A stretch of DNA of 64,000 nucleotides, taken from assembly GCA_964603935.1 (NCBI GenBank), contig CAZRWL010000003.1:1-64000 (forward strand), given 5' to 3'. Origin of the DNA: GWB1-37-8 sp964603935 (GTDB lineage Bacteria; Patescibacteriota; Microgenomatia; Levybacterales; UBA12049). The notes below the pieces were generated by a model. The model saw nothing but the letters and a program-made list of their open reading frames with translations. It made no database searches and was not told the origin of the DNA. This document shows, one piece after another, positions 7,876-16,373 of the stretch. Position 1 is the stretch's first letter. The number at the start of each line of letters is the position of its first letter. Position numbers and translations under genes: made by a program.

Positions 7876-9286
7876 TTTCCACTCCCTTTTTCGTATCCTT
7901 AATATTATACCCTAATTTTTTTATCTTATTCCTAACATGGTCTGCCTGAGTATAGCTTCCCTGTTTTCTCAAATGATTGCGCTGTTCAATCAATATTTGC
8001 ACCTCATTTGGCACAACAACTTTTATAAGTTTTCTTTTCTCGCGCGCATTTTCAAAATCAAGCCCCAACACCTGATCCATTTTGAACAAACTTTCCGCTT
8101 TGGCAGAATCGGGATAATCGGATTTTATTAATTCCCAAACGATTGCAAGCGCTTTCGCCATATTCAAATCATCATTGACTGCTTCCAAAAATCTTCCTTC
8201 ATATTCCGCGCAGCCAATTTTGGGATTGCGCAATTTGGAAACTTCTTCAATTAACCTTTTGTATGCAATTTGCGCTCCCTCCAAAGCATCCCAGGTAAAA
8301 TTCATCTCCTGCCTGTAATGAGTTTGCAAGAATAAATAGCGCAAAGCCAGCGGATCAAACCCTTTTTTCACAACATCTTCCACGGTAAAAATGTTTCCAA
8401 TGCTTTTACTCATCTTATTGCCGTCAACGTGCAGAAAATTATGATGAATCCAATATTTTACAAATTCTTTTTCTGTGGCGGCTTCCGATTGAGCAATCTC
8501 GTTGGTATGGTGAATTGGAATATGGTCAATCCCGCCTGTATGAATATCCAGAGTTTCTGTTTCCAAACCTTTGATGGCCATTGTCGAACACTCGATATGC
8601 CAGCCCGGAAATCCAACTCCCCAAGGACTTGCCCATTCCATCTGACGACGCGAAGCGGAGTCATCCTGAGCGGAGTCGAAGGATCTCCCTTCTGGATAAC
8701 TAAATTTCCAAAGCGCAAAATCAGTAACATTTTTCTTACCCTTAACAAATTCTACTCGTGCTCCTTTTTTTAACTCTTCTGACCTCTGACCTGTCAGAAT
8801 TCCGTAATCCGGAAACTTGGAAGTATCAAAATAAATTCCGTCCGAAATTTTGTAAGTAAAGCCTTTTTTCTCCAGCGCCTCAATAAAAACAATCTGTTCT
8901 TTTATGTAATCTGTCGCGTGCATCAGAATATCCGGTCTTTGAATATTTAAAACATCTATCGAATTGAAAAATTGTTTTTCAAATTTTTTCGCGATATCCC
9001 AGACGCTCATACCGAATTTACGTGCACCCTTTTCCATTTTGTCTTCACCCGTGTCGGAATCCGATGTCAAATGCCCCACATCCGTAATATTCATGGCCTG
9101 CTTTACTCTGAAACCGTTAAATTCCAAAACGCGAATGAGAATGTCGTCGCCAACATATCGCCTCATGTGTCCAATATGCTGATAATCATAAACCGTGGGC
9201 CCGCAAGTGTACATATTTACAATAGGCGGCTTAACCGGTTTAAAATCTTCTATTTTTCTTGTTAAGATATTGTATAGCTTCAACAT
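7862..9286 (-). CDS. cysS: Cysteinyl-tRNA synthetase
   Basis: 474-residue class I synthetase charging tRNA-Cys. HIGHM is at residues 37-41, zinc-site Cys28 in TCGP and Cys233 in IECS with the histidines of GGIDHIPIHH, and KMSKS at 291-295. Length is typical. Residues about 200-217 (FDSAQDDSASRRQ, DNA 8640-8690) are absent from canonical CysRS and translate a palindromic repeat widespread in this genome; it sits just before the zinc-bearing PGWHIECS element, presumably in a surface loop. tRNA-Cys itself is at 62078. Confidence 0.95.
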   Translation of the reverse strand: MLKLYNILTRKIEDFKPVKPPIVNMYTCGPTVYDYQHIGHMRRYVGDDILIRVLEFNGFRVKQAMNITDVGHLTSDSDTGEDKMEKGARKFGMSVWDIAKKFEKQFFNSIDVLNIQRPDILMHATDYIKEQIVFIEALEKKGFTYKISDGIYFDTSKFPDYGILTGQRSEELKKGARVEFVKGKKNVTDFALWKFSYPEGRSFDSAQDDSASRRQMEWASPWGVGFPGWHIECSTMAIKGLETETLDIHTGGIDHIPIHHTNEIAQSEAATEKEFVKYWIHHNFLHVDGNKMSKSIGNIFTVEDVVKKGFDPLALRYLFLQTHYRQEMNFTWDALEGAQIAYKRLIEEVSKLRNPKIGCAEYEGRFLEAVNDDLNMAKALAIVWELIKSDYPDSAKAESLFKMDQVLGLDFENAREKRKLIKVVVPNEVQILIEQRNHLRKQGSYTQADHVRNKIKKLGYNIKDTKKGVEIEKI

Positions 9287-9395
9287 AATAGAGTTTCTAA
9301 TTTCTAATTCTTAATTTCTAATCAAATCCAAATGTTTTAAAATTTAATAATTGAAAATTCAATAAAAATTAAAAATTTAAAATTAATAATTAAGC

Positions 9396-9977
9396 CTATC
9401 CCGCTGCTCCCCTGAACATTTCTGCTTTGTTTTGCTCTCTTGTTACTACCAGAGGCTGGGGTTTTTTTTCTTCTTTTTCTTGCAAATCCATCATTTCTTG
9501 TTTTTTCTCCTGCTCTACTTTTTCTGCGGGTCTTTCTTCCTGTTTTTTTATCGGATTAAATGTCGGATCATAATAAACTTCTTTATGCAGCTGTTGCCTT
9601 AACTGCATCAGCTCTTTTTGTTCCTCAGAAGACTTATCTTTTATCTGTTCCTGAAATTCTGATGGCTTTTGATTTTCAACACTTGTCAAGGGATTTGCGC
9701 TGGTTTGCTTTACTTCCGGTTTTTTCTCCGTTGATGAAGCCTTCTCTGAAGACCCATACAATCCTTTCAAAAACTTTACTCTTTCCTCATCCGACTGCCA
9801 TTGTTTCGGCTCTGGAGTTTTATTCTCTCCTGCATTCTGTCTTACAGAACCAACCTGCCTGCCTAAATCCGCAGCCATCTCTTCCGGTATTTTTACAACC
9901 TGCTTTGCCGTCTGCTTCACAGCCTGCCCAAGTTGTCCAAGCGTTGCCCCTAAAATCGTCGTATCATCCATATTCAA
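9396..9977 (-). CDS. Hypothetical charged, coiled-coil protein
   Basis: 193 residues, extremely rich in Q, E and K. A short N-terminal helical segment (TTILGATLGQLGQAVKQTAKQ) is followed by a long stretch with coiled-coil potential (QEQIKDKSSEEQKELMQLRQQL) and a charged tail ending in EMFRGAAG. No catalytic motif, signal peptide or membrane span is visible. It looks like one of the short, poorly structured proteins common in Patescibacteria. It is divergent from the gene at 10028. The 3' flank (9287-9395) holds repeated TTCTAAT/AATTTAAA words and no gene. Confidence 0.6.
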   Translation of the reverse strand: MNMDDTTILGATLGQLGQAVKQTAKQVVKIPEEMAADLGRQVGSVRQNAGENKTPEPKQWQSDEERVKFLKGLYGSSEKASSTEKKPEVKQTSANPLTSVENQKPSEFQEQIKDKSSEEQKELMQLRQQLHKEVYYDPTFNPIKKQEERPAEKVEQEKKQEMMDLQEKEEKKPQPLVVTREQNKAEMFRGAAG

Positions 9978-9988
9978 ATTTTATATTT

Positions 9989-10017
9989 TTGACAATCCAA
10001 AAGCAATATGATATAAA
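9989..10017 (+). promoter_or_regulatory. Sigma-70-type promoter, near-leaderless
   Basis: TTGACA (9989-9994), a 17-bp spacer, then TATAAA (10012-10017). The ATG at 10028 lies 10 bases after the -10 box, so transcription would begin only a few bases before the start codon. It fixes the start of the downstream gene against a frame that opens much further upstream. Confidence 0.7.
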
Positions 10018-10027
10018 TGCATTTATT

Positions 10028-10927
10028 ATGGCAGGAACCCCTGAAAAAAGCGCTGCTTCGAATTTAGATCATGAGCAAGCAAAAAGAAAAATAGGAGAAT
10101 TTTACCTAAGAGGAGTGCTCTCCAACGATGAAAGGACAAGAGGCGATAGTCAGAATTTGGAATTTCGGCATGCTATGCAAAAAATGTCCGAAAAGGCAAG
10201 AGTCGGACTTCCATCCTCTTTTATCGAAGATTTGGGCTTAAAGCAATTGGTATGGAAAAAGGTAAGCGGTTATTATCATTTACCTTTAATCCTAACAGGT
10301 TTTCCTGACGGAAAAGAAACTTCTATCAACAACGCTCTGGCAACTATTGAAGTTGCGCAAAGAATAACGAGTTCTGTTCGGCAGCAAACCGAGCCTCTTT
10401 TTTTGCGGATCGCAGGCGTGCATCAAGATGATTCAATAACCGGAAATAAAAGAATTGTTGCCGCAACTTATGATTTAATCGAAAACGGCCGCCTTACTAG
10501 CTTAGATGTTTCGGTATGCAAAGACGAATATCCTCAAGAATCTATTGAGGAAATTGCAGGCAACGGGAATCACAGTCCTCGCCGTTATCGTTTACAAAAC
10601 ATAATGGTGGCCTTACCTTCAGATAGAGAAAAACCATACAAGACAGCCGCACTGGTAACTCCGGGAATGGTTAACGCTATCCGGACAGACGAACCTCCTT
10701 TATACGCATTGTCTATTAAGTTAGATCCTGCAGACAGCTCCTTTTTTGGACCGCCTCATTATAATAACCCTGGCTTTGTCAAGATTATAACCGATAGATT
10801 GGGTTACTACGCAGAAAGAAAAGATGGATTAACAAAAGCCGGATTAACTGAAGAAGGCGCGGAAAAAAGAGGCCTTACTCCTTGGCAAATTTCCATCCCC
10901 GCATCTCTCCCAAAAATCTTAAACTAA
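10028..10927 (+). CDS. Hypothetical protein, 299 aa
   Basis: No family recognised. The protein is soluble, mixed alpha/beta, with no membrane span. Notable segments are EFYLRGVLSNDERTRGDS near residue 30 and a stretch around 85-100 reading ILTGFPDGKETSINNALATI. The start is the ATG at 10028, placed just after a good promoter; upstream codons in the same frame are antisense to the gene at 9396 and are not likely to be translated. A perfect 26-bp palindrome follows the stop. Confidence 0.65.
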   Translation: MAGTPEKSAASNLDHEQAKRKIGEFYLRGVLSNDERTRGDSQNLEFRHAMQKMSEKARVGLPSSFIEDLGLKQLVWKKVSGYYHLPLILTGFPDGKETSINNALATIEVAQRITSSVRQQTEPLFLRIAGVHQDDSITGNKRIVAATYDLIENGRLTSLDVSVCKDEYPQESIEEIAGNGNHSPRRYRLQNIMVALPSDREKPYKTAALVTPGMVNAIRTDEPPLYALSIKLDPADSSFFGPPHYNNPGFVKIITDRLGYYAERKDGLTKAGLTEEGAEKRGLTPWQISIPASLPKILN

Positions 10928-10934
10928 AGTAAGT

Positions 10935-10960
10935 GCTTTAATGATTTAAATCATTAAAGC
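10935..10960 (+). terminator. 26-bp perfect palindrome after the 10028 gene
   Basis: The segment is its own reverse complement, with outer arms GCTTTAATG and CATTAAAGC. It begins 8 bp after the stop codon. There is no long T-run after it, so it may be a bidirectional weak terminator or a protein-binding site. Confidence 0.5.
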
Positions 10961-11010
10961 AAATTCGATGGATAATTCTTTGAAATTAGGATTAGAATTG
11001 CTTGTACTAT

Positions 11011-12090
11011 TTATTGTTTTTGTGTTTGAGGATTGGGGCGGGGCAAAGGCTTCGCCAAAAACTCATCCAGCTCCTGTTCTGTTTTGGGCAGAATTATTCC
11101 TTTTTGATCAAGTTTTGTAAAAAATAACTCATTTGATCTTCTCCTCTTCTTATTTTTACCCTTAACCATAAGCGCAGCATTGTAGATTTCTTCCACGTCC
11201 TTTATATCAAACGCATCTATAATTTTTCTTACAAAAGCGATCTTTTCCCCCCCATCTTTATCTTTTCTGCTGGGATACTTATTTGACAATTCTTTCCAAA
11301 ACCAAGAATCTAACAGCGCCTTTGCAGCCAATTGGTCGCTTACCTCCTTGTCAAATGAATACCTTCTGCGTACCTCGTTTTGAAAATCAAATAAATAAGG
11401 CCTCCTGTTAAATTCTCTTTTCGTATCCAATCCGCTTTGCTGAAAATTCTGACCGACTGCAGTATGCAATGATCCCAAAGTCATAAGAATTTTTAATTCT
11501 TTTTTCTTTTTAAGATTGGGAAAACGCTCCAAAACTTCTTGAATTGCGGGAAACAAATGAGATATCATATAATCTTCTCTTTCTTTATTCAGTTCCGCAA
11601 ATCTTCTGAAGTTTTCTTTAAATGCATTAAACATGTCTGAAAATCCGCCGCGGTAAACAATACTATTTAAGGTTTTATTGTATTCCTTCATGATAGGATG
11701 ACCGGCAGGCAAATCTATTATCGTAATTGGTTTAAGAGAATTTCGGATTGCCCTAATTTGCTCAGCGAAAAAGCCACCGTTTCTTGAAAAACCCAGAATC
11801 ATATCTGTGGGATTTCTCAACGCTCTTATCCCTCCGAAAGAAAGATCGTTAAACCTTCTTAGAGTTTCCTTGCGCCATCCGCTTGATTCAGGAATGTATA
11901 TGTCTGATTCTTTTAGTCTCTCTCTAAAACCAGCCAAATCTTCTCTAGTCTCATGTCTTGCATAAAGAATATCGATTGATATTTTTGGAAAATCTTTTAG
12001 AGCCTCTTTTTTGATAGCTTGCGCAAATCTTTGTCCTAAATTATTTTCTCCTGTATCTCTTGGAGCTTCTTGAAAACCGCTTCCTTCCAT
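11011..12090 (-). CDS. Hypothetical protein downstream of recR
   Basis: 359 residues, soluble. It contains ISIDILYARHETREDLAGF near residue 40, LKPITIIDLPAGHPIM around 130 and LKILMTLGSLHTAVGQNF around 205-222, which alternate buried strands and charged loops; the C-terminus is basic and proline-rich. I do not recognise the family. Its ATG is 1 bp past the recR stop, so it is probably co-transcribed with recR. No signal peptide or membrane span. Confidence 0.65.
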   Translation of the reverse strand: MEGSGFQEAPRDTGENNLGQRFAQAIKKEALKDFPKISIDILYARHETREDLAGFRERLKESDIYIPESSGWRKETLRRFNDLSFGGIRALRNPTDMILGFSRNGGFFAEQIRAIRNSLKPITIIDLPAGHPIMKEYNKTLNSIVYRGGFSDMFNAFKENFRRFAELNKEREDYMISHLFPAIQEVLERFPNLKKKKELKILMTLGSLHTAVGQNFQQSGLDTKREFNRRPYLFDFQNEVRRRYSFDKEVSDQLAAKALLDSWFWKELSNKYPSRKDKDGGEKIAFVRKIIDAFDIKDVEEIYNAALMVKGKNKKRRRSNELFFTKLDQKGIILPKTEQELDEFLAKPLPRPNPQTQKQ

Positions 12091-12091
12091 A

Positions 12092-12700
12092 TCAATACTC
12101 CCTTCTCCCTTCCATTGCCCGCTGGAGAGTTAGTTCGTCGGCGTATTCGATGTCCGCGCCAGTCGGCAAACCCCTCCCAATCCTTGTAATTTTGACTTTT
12201 GCATTTTGATTTTTGATTTGCTTTGCAATGTACATCGCTGTTGCTTCTCCTTCCATGGTTGGATTCGTCGCTAAAATGATTTCGCGGATTTCCGACTGAT
12301 CCCCGCTGATTCGATCGAGAAGTTGTTTGATATAAATTTCATCCGGTCCGATATTGTTCAAAGGGTCTATTTTCCCATGCAGAACATGATACACGCCGTG
12401 AAATTTACCATTCTTCTCAAGCGCCAAAACATCCAATGGTTCTTCCACCACGCAGATTATTGACTTATCGCGTTGAGAATCCTCACAAATGTCGCAGGGA
12501 TTTGTTTCCGCAATCGTAAAGCAAGCAGAACAAATTATTGTATTCTTTTTAAGATTTTGGATTGCCTGAGAAAAACTGTCCAACTCATTTTGCGGAACAT
12601 GCAATAAATAAAAAGTAAGTCTTTGGGCTGTTTTTTGGCCAATGCCCGGCAGCTTTTCAAAAGACTCAATCAAGTTTTGTATCGCCTTCGGAATCTTCAT
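12092..12700 (-). CDS. recR: Recombination mediator protein RecR
   Basis: 202-residue RecR of normal length, which loads RecA at gaps with RecO and RecF. It has the N-terminal helix-hairpin-helix (KLPGIGQKTAQRLTF), the four-cysteine zinc finger (Cys57, 60, 69, 72), and a Toprim domain from about residue 80 (ICVVEEPLDVLALEKN; ATNPTMEGEATAMYI). Residues near 163-170 (KNQNAKVKI) coincide with a simple TTTTGAATTT-like DNA run. The gene at 11011 follows 1 bp after. Confidence 0.95.
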   Translation of the reverse strand: MKIPKAIQNLIESFEKLPGIGQKTAQRLTFYLLHVPQNELDSFSQAIQNLKKNTIICSACFTIAETNPCDICEDSQRDKSIICVVEEPLDVLALEKNGKFHGVYHVLHGKIDPLNNIGPDEIYIKQLLDRISGDQSEIREIILATNPTMEGEATAMYIAKQIKNQNAKVKITRIGRGLPTGADIEYADELTLQRAMEGRREY

Positions 12701-12711
12701 AATATCTCCCT

Positions 12712-12792
12712 CGTGTCATTCCGAACTTGTTTCGGAATCTCAATTTTAAAATACGAGATGCTGAAATAAATTCAGCATGACACCGTTAAAAT
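12712..12792. repeat. Dispersed palindromic repeat, recR-prs gap
   Basis: Copy of the genome's common intergenic repeat: a left hairpin (GTCATTCCGAAC...GGAATCTC) and a right hairpin (GATGCTGAAATAAATTCAGC...ATGACA). It fills the whole recR-prs gap. Related copies are at 14007, 15644, 16374, 23202, 35284 and, inside a gene, 47563. Confidence 0.8.
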
Positions 12793-13692
12793 TCAGGATG
12801 ACAACGATGTGGCAATCAAATTGCTTACTGACAATATTTCAAGCTTGGGAAACCTTTTTTCAACTGGCGCAAAAATCGTATCTGTTACGAAAACTTTTTT
12901 AACCTCTGACTCCTGAAGAATTTTTGGCGCTTTATCTGAAAATACAGGATGGGTTGCAAAAACATATATTTCTTTTACTCCTTGTTTTTTCAAAATTTTT
13001 GCAGCCAAAGCAATGGTGCCTCCGCTTGAAATCATATCGTCAACTATGATTGCCCTTTCCCCAATTTTCCCCTCAATTTTATTTGCGGTAACTTTTCCGG
13101 TTGCCAGATCTCTGTTTTTTTCAATAACCGCAAAGGGCATACCGCCAAGCATTTTTGAAAGAATTTTTATTCTCCTTATTCCCCCCATGTCCGGAGAAAC
13201 AAGCGTTGTCGAATTTTTATCCCATTTTTTATCTTTTATATATTTGGCAAAAATTGACAAAGCGGATAAATGAATAACGGAAATATTGAAAGCTTCTTCT
13301 ATTTTTACTGAATGTAAGTCTACCGCAATCAGCTTGTTTATTCCAAGCAATTCCAAAATCTCGGCAATAACTTTGACGGAAACAGCTTCTCCTTCGCGAA
13401 ACATATGGTCTTGTCTCTGGTAACCAAAATACGCAATAACGACAGCTATGGATTTAGCGCCGGCTCTTTTTAACGCATCCAGAATGAAAAATAACTGCAT
13501 GTAATTTTCATCTGTGGGGAAAGAAGCTGACTGAACCACAAAAACATCCTCGCCCAAAACTTTTTCCAAAACCCTTACTCTTTTCTCCCCATCGGGAAAC
13601 ACAAAAACTTCCAAATCGGAAAGTTTTAAGCCTAAATCTTTGGCGATTTTTTCAGCTAAAGGTTTATTCGAAGTCCCGCTAAAAATCTTCAT
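12793..13692 (-). CDS. prs: Ribose-phosphate pyrophosphokinase
   Basis: 299-residue PRPP synthase, making the activated ribose used for nucleotides. It shows the N-terminal FSGTSNKPLAEKIAKDLG, the ATP-site YFGYQRQDHMF, the metal-binding AVDLHS near residue 128, VSPDMGGIRR, and the PRPP-binding loop AIIVDDMISSGGT near 217-229. Slightly shorter than the usual 310-320. It lies 5 bp before ybaB in the same direction. Confidence 0.93.
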   Translation of the reverse strand: MKIFSGTSNKPLAEKIAKDLGLKLSDLEVFVFPDGEKRVRVLEKVLGEDVFVVQSASFPTDENYMQLFFILDALKRAGAKSIAVVIAYFGYQRQDHMFREGEAVSVKVIAEILELLGINKLIAVDLHSVKIEEAFNISVIHLSALSIFAKYIKDKKWDKNSTTLVSPDMGGIRRIKILSKMLGGMPFAVIEKNRDLATGKVTANKIEGKIGERAIIVDDMISSGGTIALAAKILKKQGVKEIYVFATHPVFSDKAPKILQESEVKKVFVTDTIFAPVEKRFPKLEILSVSNLIATSLSS

Positions 13693-13697
13693 TAAAA

Positions 13698-13982
13698 TTA
13701 TTGCCCTCCTCCCAAAAGACCGCTTAATCCTCCCTGCATTTGGGAAAGTTTCTTAGCTGCAACTTCCTGAGATTTTTTGATCGCTTCGTTAACTGCGTCT
13801 CTTATATCATTGTCCGATTGCCCGTTGGATGAAAGTTCTTTTATCTTCTGGTCTCCGGAAATAACAATATGTACGCCGTTTTTATCAACAACCACTTCTT
13901 CTCCCTGAAGTTCTCTTTGGATCTGCATAGCCTGATCGCGCATTCTTTTAATATCTCCCAGTTGTTTAAATGGATTTATCAT
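13698..13982 (-). CDS. ybaB: Nucleoid-associated protein YbaB/EbfC
   Basis: 94 residues from the ATG at 13982. An in-frame upstream ATG exists, but those codons come from the adjacent repeat and are not family-like. The protein has the amphipathic KQLGDIKRMRDQAMQIQRELQ helix, the VVVDKNGVHIVISGDQKI strands and a Gly-rich C-terminus. YbaB dimers bind DNA and are usually encoded beside dnaX and recR, as here. Confidence 0.9.
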   Translation of the reverse strand: MINPFKQLGDIKRMRDQAMQIQRELQGEEVVVDKNGVHIVISGDQKIKELSSNGQSDNDIRDAVNEAIKKSQEVAAKKLSQMQGGLSGLLGGGQ

Positions 13983-14006
13983 AATCTTCTCACCTCGCAT
14001 TCTTAA

Positions 14007-14099
14007 TGTCATGCTGAACTTGTTTCAGCATCTCCTTTGACTGCAAACAAGTCTGCCTGCTGGCAGGAGATCCTGAAATGAATTCAGGATGACACCGAT
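14007..14099. repeat. Dispersed palindromic repeat, ybaB-dnaX gap
   Basis: Full-length copy with three hairpins: ATGCTGAAC/GTTTCAGCAT, CTGCCTGCTGGCAG, and ATCCTGAAAT/ATTCAGGAT. It ends 3 bp before the dnaX stop. Both ends begin or finish with the GTCAT/ATGAC word, so the element as a whole is roughly palindromic. Confidence 0.85.
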
Positions 14100-14102
14100 A
14101 GG

Positions 14103-15629
14103 TTACTTACTTTTCAAAACTACTTCTATTCTAACATTTTTCTTCGTAACATCTTTTATTGTTTTATTCAATATCTCCTGCGTTTTTGGCTCGCTTAATT
14201 TATCTTTATGAAATTTGAAATTGGTTTCTAAAATTAAACTTTTATTATCATAACTTTTTATTCTGCATCCGCGCAAGACCCCGGCTATAGAATGATTGTA
14301 AGCTTTTACTTTGTCTATCAGCGCGTTCCACAACGCATCATTCTCGCTGTATTTTGTCATGTCTTGTTGGGTAACGTTAAGCGGAACATCGGGCAAACGG
14401 GTGGCGGACAAAGGTGGACGGGTGGCAGAAGAGGAAGGGCTCCCGACAACGCGGACTGAGCTTGACGAAGGAGCATTGGCGGGAGGGAAACTTCTGACAG
14501 GACCCGATCCCACAACGGCCAAACCCCACTCGACGATTACTAACTCCAAAGGAATTTGCGGCAGAACTGCGTACTTTAATTCACCATACGCTTTTGACAA
14601 CAACTCTATTAGTTTTTTTACCTCCCCCATTTCCAAACTTGTCTGCGCTGCGAAACCCAAACGCTCTGACAAATTCTGAACTTCTGCTTTTAACAATAGG
14701 CTATTGTGCAAGGACTCAATAAGATTTTGCATAAAATGTCCAATGTCTATTCCTTCACCTACAAGCTTTGCAACTCCCTCCAAAGCGCTTTTTGTCTCTT
14801 TATTTTCAAAATTTCTTATCATTTGCGCTATTTGATATTCCATACTTGAGATTTTATGCTTGCTTTCAATCAAGTCTTTCGTAATCTTACCGTCTTTGGA
14901 AATTTGGGCCATCTCTTCCAAAATTTTTACCCCGTCCCTGAAACTTCCATCCGAAAGTCCGGCAATTAAGCTTAAAGCCTCTTTATCCGCAATTAAACCT
15001 TCTTTTTTTATTATTCTTTCGAATGACCTGACCAATTCTCCTCTTGTCGCTTTTTTGAATTGTATGCGCAAACAACGGGACAAAATCGTGTCGGGAACTT
15101 TGTGAGATTCAGTTGTGCAAAGAATAAAGACCACATGACTTGGAGGTTCTTCCAAAGTCTTAAGAAGCGCGTTAAATGCCTCCGTAGTTAACATGTGGAC
15201 TTCATCAATGATATAAACTTTTTTGCGCGCGCTTATCGGCGAAAGCTTTACTTTTTCACGCAGATCTCTTATCTCATCTATTCCCCTGTTAGAGGCTCCG
15301 TCTATTTCCAGAATATCCAAATTAGTTCCATTTGTAATGGACTTGCATTGATCGCACTTGTTGCACGGCTCCACATTAGCGTTAAGCGTTAAGGGTGAAG
15401 AGTGAAGGTTTTTTTTGTCTTTCCCCTTTCCGCTTTCCCCTTTCCCTTCACAATTAAGGGCCTTTGCGATAATCCGGGCAGTTGATGTTTTTCCCAGACC
15501 TTTGGGACCTGTGAAAAGAAAAGCATGCGAAATTTCGGAGCTCTCCAAAACACTATGGAGCTTATCTCTAACCTCTTTACTGTCTAATTCATCTATTGTC
15601 TGCGGACGGTATTTTCGATAAAAAACCAT
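14103..15629 (-). CDS. dnaX: DNA polymerase III subunit gamma/tau
   Basis: 508-residue clamp-loader ATPase. Walker A GPKGLGKTS is at 41-49, the zinc cysteines are 60, 89, 92 and 95, and Walker B IIDEVH at 140-145. The spacing from Cys60 to Cys89 is far wider than normal because about 25 residues (DNA 15376-15450) are inserted within the zinc module. A second insert of about 29 residues (14419-14506) lies at about 375-403 between the conserved core and the tau-like C-terminus and is nearly the same as one in folC. Both inserts keep the reading frame. Confidence 0.93.
   Translation of the reverse strand: MVFYRKYRPQTIDELDSKEVRDKLHSVLESSEISHAFLFTGPKGLGKTSTARIIAKALNCEGKGESGKGKDKKNLHSSPLTLNANVEPCNKCDQCKSITNGTNLDILEIDGASNRGIDEIRDLREKVKLSPISARKKVYIIDEVHMLTTEAFNALLKTLEEPPSHVVFILCTTESHKVPDTILSRCLRIQFKKATRGELVRSFERIIKKEGLIADKEALSLIAGLSDGSFRDGVKILEEMAQISKDGKITKDLIESKHKISSMEYQIAQMIRNFENKETKSALEGVAKLVGEGIDIGHFMQNLIESLHNSLLLKAEVQNLSERLGFAAQTSLEMGEVKKLIELLSKAYGELKYAVLPQIPLELVIVEWGLAVVGSGPVRSFPPANAPSSSSVRVVGSPSSSATRPPLSATRLPDVPLNVTQQDMTKYSENDALWNALIDKVKAYNHSIAGVLRGCRIKSYDNKSLILETNFKFHKDKLSEPKTQEILNKTIKDVTKKNVRIEVVLKSK
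14419..14506. repeat. 88-bp repeat inside dnaX, shared with folC
   Basis: Matches 47968-48056 inside folC with about ten differences by eye. Both copies are read in the same frame and orientation relative to their gene, giving similar peptides (GSPSSSATRP in dnaX, GSPSSFATPL in folC). Confidence 0.85.
15376..15450. repeat. Repeat-rich in-frame insert in the dnaX zinc module
   Basis: GCGTTAAGCGTTAAGGGTG and several CTTTCCCC words occur here and, in related order, at 5003-5065 in the hydrolase gene. It separates the first and second zinc cysteines of DnaX. Confidence 0.65.
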
Positions 15630-15643
15630 ATCTTATTATTCCT

Positions 15644-15766
15644 TGTCATGCTGAACTGCGCCACCTCCGCTGAGGAAAGTCCTCTTGGAGGATTTCAGCA
15701 TCTTATTATAGTAAAGAAGCCTGCCTGTTGGCAGGAGATCCCGAAATAAATTCGGGATGACACCGA
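15644..15766. repeat. Dispersed palindromic repeat with internal extra hairpin, dnaX-ybeY gap
   Basis: Same family as 14007, but its left hairpin is interrupted by another stem (CCTCCGCTGAGGAAAGTCCT region). The right part has CTGCCTGTTGGCAG and the ATCCCGAAAT/ATTCGGGAT stem. It looks like a repeat nested in a repeat. Confidence 0.75.
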
Positions 15767-16156
15767 TTAAGTCTCATGGTTTATACCCAAAAGATGCAGT
15801 AATCCATGCTCAATCAACTCATCCACCTTGTCATCAACCAAAACTTCTTCTTCCGATGCTTCTTTAATAACTTGAGGATAGGATATAACTATATCTCCAA
15901 GTCTCAAAATTTCACTCGGAAGATACGTTGATTCTCCTTCAGATAAGGAAAAGGATAAAATATTTCTTGTTTTATCCTCTCCCTTGTATTTAAGACTCAA
16001 AGCGCGCATTTTCCTGTCTCCGACAATAGCAACCGAAACCTCAACCGGGCCTTTGATTTCGTGTTGCGTTAATATCTTGAAAACAGTTTTTTTTATGCGT
16101 TTCCTATTAACCTTATACCTGCTTTCTACGAAAATGGGGATATTAACCTGCTCCAT
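15767..16156 (-). CDS. ybeY: Endoribonuclease YbeY (rRNA maturation)
   Basis: 129-residue metal-dependent RNase needed for 16S rRNA processing and ribosome quality control. The zinc motif HGLLHLLGINH is at the extreme C-terminus, 2 residues before the stop, so the tail that normally follows the motif is missing. SVAIVGDRKMRALSLKYKG and TRNILSFSLSEG match the family. It lies 3 bp after rpsU, in one unit. Confidence 0.88.
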   Translation of the reverse strand: MEQVNIPIFVESRYKVNRKRIKKTVFKILTQHEIKGPVEVSVAIVGDRKMRALSLKYKGEDKTRNILSFSLSEGESTYLPSEILRLGDIVISYPQVIKEASEEEVLVDDKVDELIEHGLLHLLGINHET

Positions 16157-16159
16157 AAG

Positions 16160-16354
16160 TTATTGGTTGATGTATGCCCGCTGTTTTTTAAGCCGGCGGT
16201 TATCCTGAATCTTCTGCTTGCGGGCAAGAGATGGCTTTAAATAAAAAGCGCGTCTTTTCGCCTCAGGAATTATTCCCTCATTCACAACTTTTCTTTGAAA
16301 TTTTCGGATAAGCGTATCATCACTGTCCCCCGGCATTCTTCTCACTGTTACCAT
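16160..16354 (-). CDS. rpsU: Small ribosomal subunit protein bS21
   Basis: 64 residues, basic, with the bS21 pattern: VTVRRMPGDSDDTLIRKFQRKV then GIIPEAKRRAFYLKPSLARKQK. It binds the 30S platform near the 3' end of 16S rRNA and affects initiation. The stop is 3 bp before ybeY. Confidence 0.9.
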   Translation of the reverse strand: MVTVRRMPGDSDDTLIRKFQRKVVNEGIIPEAKRRAFYLKPSLARKQKIQDNRRLKKQRAYINQ

Positions 16355-16373
16355 AATTCAACACCACCATTCT

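Noticed and set aside
8429..8773. Overlapping ORFs on both strands inside cysS
   Set aside because: They have no coding signal beyond openness and cross the conserved CysRS core.
9560..10027. A long N-terminal extension of the 10028 gene
   Set aside because: It is antisense to the gene at 9396, and a TTGACA-17-TATAAA promoter ends 10 bases before the ATG at 10028.
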